This document shows positions 19,601 to 23,556 of a DNA stretch of 38,200 bases, in pieces (position 1 is the stretch's first letter; each line of letters begins with the position of its first letter). Below the pieces are notes generated by a model. It saw only the letters and a program-made list of their open reading frames with translations, searched no databases and was not told the origin of the DNA. The position numbers were made by a program, and so were the translations under genes. The stretch is from a virus: the IMG/VR virus record IMGVR_UViG_3300042691_015379, positions 1 to 38,200 of that record; one strand, 5' to 3'.

Positions 19601-22600
19601 TCATCAAGGGCGACGGCAAGTTCGTGCCCGGTATGCAGCTGCTTCAGAACGGCCCGGATAGCGTCGCCATCAGCGAAGAGATCGCGGGCGCCAACCTGGG
19701 CGCACCAACCGCGGCCGGTGAGCGGCCCACGTCGGTCGAGAACATGCGGCGCGTCCGCAACAACATCGTTCAGTTCTGGGCCAACCGCCGTGGCACGATC
19801 AAGAACTTCAACGCCTACGACAAGTCGCTGGCAACCCAGTACCACAAGGCACTCAAGGACGGTGACTTCGGTAAGGTGTTCGCACTGACGAACGCCATCC
19901 TGAACGCGGTGTCGCTGACCTCGATCCGCCCGGCCGAGTTGGCGCCTGGCATCCTGCCCAAGGCCGAGGACGTGCGCTCCGCATTCGCCACGGCATTCGG
20001 CCCGGGCCAGTCGCAGCGCGACATCAAGGCGGCCGCCGATGCGATCTTCGCCGGCACCCTGGCGGGCGATACCGTCATGGACGGCACGGTTTGGACAGAG
20101 GCCGAGTTCATGGCGCGCGAGGGCGCGAGCCAAGCGGCCTGGGCCCTGTATCAGCAGGCCCGCGCGGCGATCGATGCCAGCATCGACGAGCTCGCGGCCG
20201 CCGAGGCGTACGCGGTAGCCCAGGACATGATGCCGCGGGAAGCCAGGCGTCAAATTCTTGACGATGTGAGCCGGGCACGGCCGACCATCTTCGGCGCGAT
20301 CGACCGGCGCCTGCGCGTGCTGAACCAGACGCTCTCCCAAGCGATGCTGGCGCAGAACGACGCGGCGCAGGAAGAGATCAAGGCCGAGATCAAGTCCCTC
20401 GAGGACACCCGCGAGAAGGTGCTGAAGGTGTTTGGCATTGCCAAGCGCCTGAAGGAGGCCGGCTACGCGCCGCTGATGCGCTTCGGCAAGTTCGCCGTGA
20501 CCGTGACCCGTATCGACCCGGTGACGGGCCTGCCGGATCGTGGCGACGACGGCGATTCCACCCTGTTCTTCGGCCGGTACGAGTCGGAGAGCGAGGCCAA
20601 GGCCATGCGCGCCGAACTCGAGCGGCAGTATGCGGGCCAGTCGGACATCGAGATCACGGCCGCGCCGGTCTCTGAGAAGTCGCACGAGATGTACTCCGGT
20701 ATCTCGCCGGAGACGATCGCCATTTTCGCCGAGACGATCGGCGAGGAAGCGGCGATGAAGAACTACATCGAGAACGTGATGAGCGAGCGGTCGGCCCTCA
20801 AGCGCCGCCTCGAGCGCAAGGGCACCCCGGGATACAGCCGGGAACTGCCGCGCGTGCTGTCCAACTTCATCACCTCGAACGCCCGCTACGCCTCGCAGCG
20901 TTACTTCATGAAGGAACTGGATCGCGCGATCTCCCGCATCTCCAAGAAGGAGAAGGGCGACGTGCGCGACGAGGCGATCAAGCTCAAGCAGTTCGTCATG
21001 AACCCGTCGGACGGTGGCGCCGAAATCTCGTCGCTGATGTTCACCTGGTTCCTCACGGGCTCGGTCGCGGCGGCCGCGGTCAACACGACCCAGACCGTCA
21101 CCACAACGGTTCCGTACCTGTCGCAGTTCGCCTCCGGTAGCGATGCCGCCAAGGCTTTCTCGAAGGCTATGTCCGTTTCGCTCGGCAAGCGTGAGCCGGA
21201 CCCCGACCTTCGCGCGGCCCTCAAGCGCGCGAGCCAGGAAGGCATCGTGGACGCGCAGGAGATCTTCCACCTGTACAGCGTCGGTGCGCAGGGTGTCGCT
21301 ACCAGGCTCGGAAACATTGTCGGCGCGGGCGAGCAGGCTCGCGTGAGGATGAACGGCTTTCTGACCCTGCTCGGGTCCATGTTCTCGCTGGCCGAGAAGT
21401 TCAACCGCAAGGTTGCCTTCGTCGCAGCCTACGAGATCGCCCGCGAAAGCGGCGGCCAGAACCCGTACGCCTTCGCGGTGCGCGCGGTCAACGAGACGCA
21501 GGGTATCTACAGCAAGGCCAACCGCCCGAACTGGGCGCGCAACCCGGCTGGTCGCGTGATCCTGACCTTCAAGCAGTTCTCCATCATGTACATGGAGATG
21601 TTCGCCCGCATGGTGAAGAAGGGCGGGCCGGAAGGTAAGCGCGCGGCTCTCTTCATGCTCGGAATCTTGATGTTGCTCGCTGGCGAAGAGGGCCTGCCGT
21701 TCGCGCAGGATCTCAACGACCTCATCGACACGCTTGGCCAGATGCTCGGCTTCGACACCAACATGGTTCGAGCCAAGCGCCGGGCGGCCTACGAGATCTT
21801 CGGCGAGCAGCTCGGCGACTTCATGCTCTACGGGCTGTCCTCGATGCTTCCGATGGACTGGCACGGGCGCCTTGGGCTCGGCAACCTCATCCCGGGCACC
21901 GGTTTGCTCAAGCCGTCGAACGAAAACATGCGCACCCGCGAGTTCGCGGAGATCCTTGGACCGAGCGCGGGCGCCGCGACCCAGATCGCGGACGCCATCG
22001 ATGCAGGGTTCGAGGGCAAGGGTGGCAAGGCGGTGCAAAACGCGCTGCCCAAGTTCGCCAAGGACATCGCCACGGCCGCCGAGTGGGGCGCCAAGGGATA
22101 CGCCACCGACACCCGCGGCCGCAAGATCACGGATGTGGATGGGTTGGATGTCGCCTCGAAGGCGATCGGATTCCAGCCGACTGCCGTCGCCCGCCAGCAG
22201 CGCAAGGTCGGCCCGGTCTACCAGGACATCGCTCTACAGAAGCGCGTCGAGTCGAGCATCGTGGACAAGTGGGCCCGCGGCGTGCTGGACGGCGACCAGG
22301 CGGCGATCGCCGAGGCGTCTGCAAAACTCGACTCGTGGAACGCCAAGAACACGGACACCCCGATCGTCATTACCCCGAACCAGATCCGGGATCGGGCCCG
22401 TGGCATGGCCGCCGAGCGCGACGGCCGCATGATCAAGCAGGCGCCCCGGGAGATGCGCGAGCGCGTTCGTCAGGGCCTCGAGGAAGCGGCCCCTGCTAAG
22501 GCCGCCCCCACGACCCAGAACGCCCCTGCGCGGCCCTCCGTGCGCCCCTCCGCGGGCCTCGACAGCGTGCCCGCTGGCCGGAAGCCGCCGACCGAGGCGG

Positions 22601-23022
22601 GTCTGGGCACGGCGCTGGCCCAATTGGTGGCCGAGGAAGGCGCGGCGCACCTACTCCCGGTCATCAAGGCGATCCGCGACCAGGAGTCGAGCGGCGGGCG
22701 CGACACCCGGACGAGCACCGACGGCGCGCAGGGCAGTATGCAGCTGATCCCGAGCACGTTCCGGGCGTATGCCAAGCCGGGTGAGCGGATCGACAACCCG
22801 GCCGACAACATCCGGGTGGGAGCGCGGTACATCAAAGACCTCGCCGACAAATTCGGCAACGACCCGGCAAAGATCGCGGTCGGCTACTTCTCGGGCGAGG
22901 GCAACGTGAACCGCGGTCAAGGCGAGCCGTGGAAGCGTGACTTCCGAGACGGCAACGGCAAGCGCGTGTCGTCGTACGCCAACGACATCGAGGCGCGGAT
23001 CAAAGGACGAGAGCCGTCGTGA
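7660..23022 (+). CDS. Giant polyvalent virion protein (DarB-like, with C-terminal transglycosylase)
   Basis: One uninterrupted reading frame encodes 5120 residues, roughly 0.55 MDa. In order: a proline-rich start; amphipathic helices (about 280-470); a Pro/Ala linker; a ParB-like domain (about 708-1040); an LPD1-type domain with HEWGH at 1604; an N6-adenine methyltransferase (EPTAGNG 2181, NPPF 2238); an SF2 helicase (GDQTGIGKG 2600, DESH 2749, GRVHRTGQ 3152); HEILH at 3847; a PLxRFG region at 4271; hydrophobic segments near 4457 and 4661; and a lytic transglycosylase at about 4990-5100. Giant 'polyvalent' proteins of this kind are known from phages and conjugative elements, and Bcep22 has a comparable one. 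P1 DarB is packaged and protects DNA from type I restriction. I infer that this protein is ejected, opens peptidoglycan and shields the incoming genome. Small genes are nested in its +1 frame. Confidence 0.92.
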   Translation: MDINENLLGLFDSPSTGSRGDPKPPSTGLDTLNEDLYGAFNSAPTPPKAEPPKAPPRASTAPTTPDLGKAPKWADIEAKPEYQALSPEEKAGAKARYFDYWVAPNAGSDAASLRDRFLAPPKPAAAPAQKSEEPGMFQRALDSVVGGIANLIEPGTGYLPNEQIPSAMRKVLEAQYRAAPNDIKIEMSTDPGMSAPLEKRAMASIAREMNQRSGLKLPEVGTPVEEQNPITGTARNLTASALKIGPTAVKGVADIAQMATGGNVGKDTSDAMKRGMESIDELVGTKQFNEQQRGFAKVLQDDTKGVGDMFSYLLDNPSVLVDQSITTIGSMFLPAGAAKGAAMVASARGLGQAATTKAAVATSVATIAAQNAADTFTSLEDQPLANRYQAAATSAAVSVLASIATGGGAEGEIARRLAGDLSAGRIGLERVKSFLSAVFREGAQEAGEEAGNIAGEAVGRRELPSAPNAAKRTAFAGTLGGIMGGGVNLVLGGGPQAPVAPPNAPNQERIEPTIGPIPGVEPPAEPPQAEAAPTPPPADTPPPAAAEPVSEDDQALLDYAETRLEQLVSKAEGGFRTIFTDQGEIEQEFPPTPLTERERQEVAALQDANGDLTKLRQLFGAQQNPPTAEEPVDGTQAPEAEQAAPQGQEPGSPAAEVGQAQDPIDGLGALFGGEQAGAATGQAPDETPAEPPRNEREMLDQRRKTTVIAGNEKLDAEWAVVDADEVKASMKEGVNQPRDRTRAASNIQVAEISRNPDFERLSDTSKTMDYGSPTLTSDGVIVGGNGRFEGVSLAYENNMAGEYRKQLEANAARFGLDPGAIRGMKKPVLVRRVTQDADTRRLAIQSNQAAGLQMSDMEQAAVDAERMTALDQIQVDDSGDIPMTANNIQAIKGALKGYTTNELAGFVAADGTIAQSGKRRIRNAILYKAYGKSETLARLIESPNADLKNVGTSLVRAAAQLAQARTVDGYDISQDITEAVETLSQLRAEGRSIEDFLSQIGMFGDTISAEAKEILQFMNDNIRSARAITEYLQEYAAIVQSVENAGDGLFGAMELPTKLDTLRNLRGKNDAANRQGETQGDLLGAGNQPPADGAGETGTPDREQPQGESGDARGSQADEGEAGSQEQVSQPAAEPTALEAWGAKAAAVTKLHERVERLLGNFKQKGWKIPAGGADVLKKELTTNARFAFQEFLDNTPGTSGKSLDARLASFNKALEGMYQEAFRKLVELNPELYAAGSAQSVVNAKEVVDRALANFNAVPKALDEINTLFLMAREYLTGEREALPPKDEKKDKLQNVGEKLWGSRKDLAKKRLGEGKTGDLDKDIQKVLDSASKTRVWNIVQPEGASTGTVVFLTEVRNRFPSLLEYVGSNAGGGRGRYEESFSEATKRKAKDEGIDFLIEEAADYIATMEQMREATRNAMSIAEAKAALDKLIGTIEYERDDRGFSKPKTNLTEFGEIATKYARLIVSDLNDYARRTKEDSSISKGVDRRPPLENIVRENLPDRRNGKDVNGDDFMQAFGFRGVEFGEWVNAAERQANINHAYDALWDLADALNMPAKAISFGGRMGLAFGSRGRGGRAAAHYEPNTNVINLTKTKGDGTVAHEWGHALDHFLTGEMQGFKAGSTASASSKKAVNSLKKALLEKYDIDYAVKTLDRLLAGQSHLRNNKRLGPIETARAYVENKYWKLEGWNIRRATNFKNEADRLGKDYWGTPVEMWARAFEAFVFDELGTRKSPYLVTGWVGEGATSMDTGYKGTPYASGVERAGFNDLFRDLVKNIEWSDEGPKVKDDYVSPTEGRATEVDQAVREAFQKRLDGEKKNDGLYWYQLSESKSKGQPGQPSAVSASGKLVGYPFPLAVEELKEFGMTVASASWQPGEGTIYAKPPAQEEPPAAEPDIDLGNMFDDLMREELAKDKPKTEREMRERQGQSDRGPLTSIQSAGKNTAEGLGNAIDGLGKLFGGNGKLNSGFTFDEETYAKAKPLFIAAAKNFVQAGQDIREAMRAIIRMVLDKFGQVAVENMKPYIVRFISDVQAGKIEFDTEPQEAAPTLENPEGRHEIARQLFVMLAGGQSFATINDARAKIAEITGTPIKAGTEAAKLADETVEAAVVMAGREIVAAGRRLKLSSADIYDRLVALYNRQPNLGVRSSTSVREQAYSTPVPLAFLASELAGITAQTRVLEPTAGNGMLLIGANPASVQANELNANRAAALRQMGFNVTTENAATTQFGARVDAVIANPPFGAVKDADGNTISFTVTPDYTTNEIDHAIAFNALKAMKDDGTAVLIVGGSMAKEDEPRRQDYRGAAKRAFYFKLYNEYNVVDHFTVAGSLYSKQGASYPVDVIVIRGRGTESPRALPASDLPVIIDSFEQLKEKLNGIGSVGAEGNLGSNRTAGGEGADGQRDGAGVGGETRRPGDGDGQQGTPGGDGRGMSGSGRTGNGRSGRGGSVSRDGQSQSENAPNTGDGQQSVSGEGNAKRGSRAGDQGDRSGDVGRSGGLDGQRLESGLTDRRGQEQETGSQVAYTPRSEAASVGTLVPAAMRDSIQESLQRIEDNVGSLDEYVAKALEMDLETARANFSAEQIDALALGIYNAEQGKGFIIGDQTGIGKGRVVAGMIRYALRKGRIPIFVTEKPNLYSDMIRDLDDIGMDEELGLTGEKPRIFMTNSDATVPYSIVRMKGEDITETNLNLKPAKRGEQLSKMMKDMIAANTLGDYRVIFTTYSQLQTVKGQPTERQRFVQHFGRDNFMIFDESHNAGGSGETQARTKGQREAQKEGGSLATGRAAFVRSLVTNAFGTFFSSATYAKRPDVMDLYASTNMKLAVNKISELAEAIKRGGVPMQQIVATMLTQDGQYIRRERTFAGVSYDTQETAVDKETAENMANSMRSILGFSRSKEAAVKAMQKELDKEGKMMGVTGEKTTVQGANFGSIMHNLIDQMLLSLKVQDSLRHAIERLKAGEKVVMTVSNTMGSFLKDYAEEMELNVGDPVSLSFADLYIRYLEKQRMVTIKAPNGQKTKYRLTDKDLGPTLTARYNSILEQIRGSGFGSAPISPIDFMHAELRKAGYKTDEITGRTIALNYSSGTPKLSSRSSDIKQRVNAVRSFNNGAVDVLILNQAGSTGLSLHASSKVKDQRKRHMIIVQPEKNIDTHMQMLGRVHRTGQVVAPAYSQMMADIPAEQRPAAVLLKKMASLNANTTASRKSAVTAEGVVDFMNDYGGQVVQEFLRDNPEIHLSIGGNKIVTLVDDPAEDANEDDIRKFTGYVPILPIKQQEAIYEELIARYNDLIERENSLGTNKLEAKAVDLDAETLSVTPITDAKEENSVFAREANMEQVDVKRTVKPFTSEEVRALVMKRLEDSGMDGANLPAQISRAQITNLRKDGQAFIDANDKRLEDAEADPVRRQQQKDNLGAILNHAMTVLDTYQIGNSIQVKNKDGVLLYGVITDILSTGRTQNPAAGSNWKMQVALANGDAKSLTLSFSQIGSAYELQNVNRINYFNTDTGKAEYGTVYDVFDKGSTARREKRWIVTGNILAGYANWRGQIIQYTKKDGTTSQGVLMNRQFDFEKEQKEAPVRINTTDNAIRFLTEIGRNAAITSTDGNFRIINKGNGYYSIVVPSSKKTGGYYFLDQNITKVTGDFFKSGAQMSVQFGDSNDRLRKVLDVVLAKDDVTLTVQNYLDQARKLLAPKATGPVENMSRSLLENVSRSPAGAFADVAPKVRADGLRRLEKAQARLDEGKITDAEFQLAVKEVIASMRDQRDERAYRDVMSARRRGGDWIKSRMRKAVADGVIPAKEADFAEWLIDQNPAVAEQLGISVRTTAANGTAAANYNPAEKVFTLFKGETEGDSAVHEILHHTERMMPLDVQMGIRKEWEKQWLAAFRAASPERKQAMADMLKASMGDAEAKQRVVKAFQNRVLEFGTDYAFYSPSEFWAVNGARIMDDRFMADQSWVKRAIQWLKEFIERAKGAFGLRSDAPVIKGLKAVIKGDGKFVPGMQLLQNGPDSVAISEEIAGANLGAPTAAGERPTSVENMRRVRNNIVQFWANRRGTIKNFNAYDKSLATQYHKALKDGDFGKVFALTNAILNAVSLTSIRPAELAPGILPKAEDVRSAFATAFGPGQSQRDIKAAADAIFAGTLAGDTVMDGTVWTEAEFMAREGASQAAWALYQQARAAIDASIDELAAAEAYAVAQDMMPREARRQILDDVSRARPTIFGAIDRRLRVLNQTLSQAMLAQNDAAQEEIKAEIKSLEDTREKVLKVFGIAKRLKEAGYAPLMRFGKFAVTVTRIDPVTGLPDRGDDGDSTLFFGRYESESEAKAMRAELERQYAGQSDIEITAAPVSEKSHEMYSGISPETIAIFAETIGEEAAMKNYIENVMSERSALKRRLERKGTPGYSRELPRVLSNFITSNARYASQRYFMKELDRAISRISKKEKGDVRDEAIKLKQFVMNPSDGGAEISSLMFTWFLTGSVAAAAVNTTQTVTTTVPYLSQFASGSDAAKAFSKAMSVSLGKREPDPDLRAALKRASQEGIVDAQEIFHLYSVGAQGVATRLGNIVGAGEQARVRMNGFLTLLGSMFSLAEKFNRKVAFVAAYEIARESGGQNPYAFAVRAVNETQGIYSKANRPNWARNPAGRVILTFKQFSIMYMEMFARMVKKGGPEGKRAALFMLGILMLLAGEEGLPFAQDLNDLIDTLGQMLGFDTNMVRAKRRAAYEIFGEQLGDFMLYGLSSMLPMDWHGRLGLGNLIPGTGLLKPSNENMRTREFAEILGPSAGAATQIADAIDAGFEGKGGKAVQNALPKFAKDIATAAEWGAKGYATDTRGRKITDVDGLDVASKAIGFQPTAVARQQRKVGPVYQDIALQKRVESSIVDKWARGVLDGDQAAIAEASAKLDSWNAKNTDTPIVITPNQIRDRARGMAAERDGRMIKQAPREMRERVRQGLEEAAPAKAAPTTQNAPARPSVRPSAGLDSVPAGRKPPTEAGLGTALAQLVAEEGAAHLLPVIKAIRDQESSGGRDTRTSTDGAQGSMQLIPSTFRAYAKPGERIDNPADNIRVGARYIKDLADKFGNDPAKIAVGYFSGEGNVNRGQGEPWKRDFRDGNGKRVSSYANDIEARIKGREPS
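9557..9631 (+). CDS. Possible nested 24-residue basic peptide inside the giant gene
   Basis: This reading frame is in the +1 frame of the giant gene, with ATG at 9557 and TAG at 9629-9631. The predicted peptide begins MAHKPLKPSKQRRKDKN and is almost entirely basic and hydrophilic. A GAGG lies 9 bases upstream. Over this stretch the main frame is a Gln/Ala/Pro/Gly linker (DGTQAPEAEQAAPQGQEPGS). It is short enough to occur by chance. I list it because two longer nested frames lie in the same frame and also in linkers. Confidence 0.3.
   Translation: MAHKPLKPSKQRRKDKNRDRQRQK
9781..10790 (+). other. ParB-like (DdrB-type) domain of the giant protein
   Basis: Residues of about 708-1040 include EWAVVDADEVKASM, then NPDFERLSDTSKTMDYGSPT, then VIVGGNGRFEGVSLAYE. 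This matches the DdrB/ParB-like domain repeatedly found in large polyvalent proteins, with a G-x-G-N-G-R core that resembles the nucleotide-binding ParB/sulfiredoxin pocket. A helical part follows, with QSNQAAGLQMSDMEQAAVDA. The domain probably handles nucleotide or DNA. Its exact role in phage giant proteins is not settled. It ends just before a nested gene. Confidence 0.6.
10868..11044 (+). CDS. Nested small basic protein in the +1 frame of the giant gene
   Basis: This is a 58-residue frame inside the giant gene, with ATG at 10868 and TAA at 11042-11044. Its predicted product starts MLPTDKAKPKATSSAPATSR and continues into a clear amphipathic basic helix (GLERLVRRIESNPKVKAAML, ending KQAAKSK). 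A purine-rich GAGAGGGAAG precedes the ATG. Codons such as CTG, GAG, CGG, ATC and AAG are those favoured by real genes here. The giant frame over the same bases is a disordered Gly/Gln/Glu linker (GAGNQPPADGAGETG and onward). I read this as a genuine overlapping gene or an ancestral gene overprinted by the giant frame. The function is unknown; nucleic-acid binding would fit its charge. Confidence 0.6.
   Translation: MLPTDKAKPKATSSAPATSRPQTGLERLVRRIESNPKVKAAMLEAVRRMKAKQAAKSK
12230..12530 (+). other. LPD1-type domain with HEWGH metal-binding motif
   Basis: Around residue 1604 the giant protein reads TKGDGTVAHEWGHALDHFL, preceded by GRGGRAAAHYEPNTNVINLT. This is characteristic of large polyvalent protein domain 1. 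The HExxH signature is that of zinc metallopeptidases, and both histidines and the glutamate are intact. A peptidase could mature the giant protein, or cut host or capsid proteins after entry. Activity has to be inferred. Confidence 0.65.
14130..17180 (+). other. DarB-like methyltransferase and SF2 helicase module
   Basis: The methyltransferase part (about residues 2155-2390) opens with YSTPVPLAFLASELAGI and carries the SAM-binding motif VLEPTAGNGMLLIG and the catalytic NPPF at 2238-2241, diagnostic of N6-adenine methylation. The helicase part (about 2560-3170) has a strawberry-notch-like P-loop GDQTGIGKG, the DExH box DESH with IFDESHNAGGSGE, and the C-terminal motifs LNQAGSTGLSLHAS and MLGRVHRTGQV. 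P1 DarB has the same pairing and guards phage DNA against type I restriction from inside the particle. Between the two parts lies a Gly/Arg linker that overlaps the nested gene at 14786-15178. Confidence 0.8.
14786..15178 (+). CDS. Nested 130-residue gene inside the giant gene (+1 frame)
   Basis: This frame starts at ATG 14786 with an excellent ribosome-binding site (AAGGAG at 14773-14778, 7-base spacing) and stops at TAA 15176-15178. The product looks like an ordinary folded protein: MALVAWAPKEISAPIELLAA, then TEREWVERLADRVTEMASKE, then DDPAEAGQYLVMGNLNLRTH, then KETDLATWVDLAASMVSASS. It has amphipathic helices and typical high-GC third codon positions. The giant frame across the same bases gives a Gly/Arg/Ser/Gln-rich sequence (GGDGRGMSGSGRTGNGRSG) that looks like an accidental translation. 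I do not recognise the family. It sits exactly between the methyltransferase and helicase. It may be an overlapping gene still translated from its own start, or a gene overprinted when the two domains fused. Confidence 0.75.
   Translation: MALVAWAPKEISAPIELLAAKVPTGSVTEREWVERLADRVTEMASKEPPEATVEACRALGVPETDDPAEAGQYLVMGNLNLRTHLTLAMDNSPFPAKVTPSEEAAQAIKETDLATWVDLAASMVSASSLD
19190..19260 (+). other. Second HExxH motif in the giant protein
   Basis: At residue 3847 the giant protein reads GDSAVHEILHHTERMMPLD. This gives an intact HEILH, another possible zinc site, preceded by strand-like AANYNPAEKVFTLFKGETEG. The strand-then-HExxH layout parallels the LPD1 motif at residue 1604. A downstream third ligand cannot be assigned with confidence. 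It could be a second peptidase-like domain or a structural metal site. Confidence 0.5.
19740..20670 (+). other. PLxRFG-type region of the giant protein
   Basis: Residues of about 4028-4337 contain a long helical segment (AAWALYQQARAAIDASIDEL). It is followed by the signature KEAGYAPLMRFGKFAVTV, with PLMRFG at 4271-4276, and then DGDSTLFFGRYESESEAKAM. This PLxRFG pattern recurs in giant phage and mobile-element proteins. Its function is unknown. Confidence 0.6.
21020..21720 (+). other. Hydrophobic, possibly membrane-inserting region of the giant protein
   Basis: A hydrophobic run begins near residue 4457 (SSLMFTWFLTGSVAAAAVN) and another near 4661 (AALFMLGILMLLAGEEGLPF). Between them is the conserved-looking GRVILTFKQFSIMYMEMFAR, which resembles the LPD38 domain common near the C-terminus of polyvalent proteins. 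Such segments could enter the host membrane when the protein is ejected, as internal virion proteins of T7 do. Membrane insertion is an inference from hydrophobicity. Confidence 0.5.
22630..22960 (+). other. C-terminal lytic transglycosylase (SLT) domain
   Basis: Residues of about 4990-5100 read IKAIRDQESSGGRDT, then GAQGSMQLIPSTFRAYAKPG, then NPADNIRVGARYIKDLAD, then KIAVGYFSGEGNVNRG. This is the goose-lysozyme-like SLT fold. Glu5009 in QESSGG is the expected catalytic acid, and GSMQLIP and the YFSGEGNV segment line the cleft. It would cleave peptidoglycan locally to let the ejection channel through. T7 gp16 carries this domain at its N-terminus; here it is at the extreme C-terminus. Confidence 0.85.
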
Positions 23023-23339
23023 GCAGAGGGTCTACGTCCGCGTAAACCCCGCCAATACACGCCAGCCACTTCTGCTCTGCCTGCGCCAAAAGCGCACGCA
23101 GGGATTCGGCAACGGACTGATTCTGCGCGGAGACCGCGGCGAAACTGGATCGGGGCACGACCATTCCGGTTCACATATTCGTCGGCCCAAGCGTCAAGGT
23201 CAAGGCGATCGAAGGCCACGCCCTGCACGCCCATGGGGACTTCTCGGACGAGCGGCCTGACCTCGGCGTTGAAGCGGTTGCGATCCATCCCCAGGTACGC
23301 GGGCGCGTCCCGGAAGCGGATCAGTCGCGGCAGGATCAC
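22917..23339 (-). CDS. Excisionase/AlpA-like DNA-binding protein
   Basis: The 140-residue frame starts at a GTG one base after the stop of the preceding gene. The first 60 residues read LIRFRDAPAYLGMDRNRFNA, then VQGVAFDRLDLDAWADEYV. This is a MerR/AlpA-like winged-helix pattern usually seen in small proteins next to tyrosine integrases in proteobacterial islands and prophages. Excision or directionality control is the known role of related proteins. No integrase is encoded nearby. After about residue 65 the sequence becomes Arg/Gly-rich and less protein-like, and it runs 106 bases antisense into the 3' end of the giant gene. The functional protein may be shorter, or a frameshift may follow the DNA-binding part. 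Confidence 0.6.
   Translation of the reverse strand: MILPRLIRFRDAPAYLGMDRNRFNAEVRPLVREVPMGVQGVAFDRLDLDAWADEYVNRNGRAPIQFRRGLRAESVRCRIPACAFGAGRAEVAGVYWRGLRGRRPSAHDGSRPLIRASMSLAYDDTRLPLPSRKSRFHGSP
23000..23164 (-). CDS. Alternative 54-residue frame overlapping the excisionase-like gene
   Basis: In a second leftward frame, ATG at 23164 opens MVVPRSSFAAVSAQNQSVAE, continuing SLRALLAQAEQKWLACIGGV, to a TGA at 23002-23000. The composition is more protein-like (helical, with GC-rich third positions) than the C-terminal part of the longer gene over the same bases. It could be an independent small gene, or the true C-terminal part of the excisionase-like protein joined by a frameshift. No clear ribosome-binding site is visible, so this is tentative. 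Confidence 0.3.
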   Translation of the reverse strand: MVVPRSSFAAVSAQNQSVAESLRALLAQAEQKWLACIGGVYADVDPLLTTALVL

Positions 23340-23340
23340 G

Positions 23341-23556
23341 TCAGAACGGAATGTCGTCGTACTCGTACGAGTCGCAGCCGGTCTTGATGACCTCGACGGG
23401 CGGCTCCTGGCCGTTGGCGAGGATGCAGCCGCCGCTGTGGAAGTGGACGCACGTCCGGCAGCCGGTATCCATCGTCTCGAGAAAACGGATCTCGGCCTTC
23501 AGGTGCTCGATGCGCGCGGCGATTTCAGCTTTCGTTCTCATGTAGACCTTGCTCAT
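23341..23556 (-). CDS. Small cysteine-rich, probably zinc-binding protein
   Basis: This 71-residue protein has an N-terminal helix (TKAEIAARIEHLKAEIRFLE) followed by a compact metal-site pattern: GCRTCVHFHSGGCILANG and then KTGCDSYEYDDIPF. The C-x2-C-V-H, then C, then G-C-(D/E) arrangement closely parallels the C-terminal part of the nuclease at 25193-26278. The helix could be a coiled coil. It starts in an ATGA overlap with the helicase stop and is the last but one gene of the operon. Its job is unknown; binding to a nucleic acid or to the helicase or nuclease would be reasonable. Confidence 0.75.
   Translation of the reverse strand: MSKVYMRTKAEIAARIEHLKAEIRFLETMDTGCRTCVHFHSGGCILANGQEPPVEVIKTGCDSYEYDDIPF

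Noticed and set aside
18502-22038. Antisense reading frame of 1178 codons inside the giant gene
   Set aside because: It has the same composition artefact as the other antisense frames; no ribosome-binding site and no recognisable motif, while the sense strand has continuous domain signatures.
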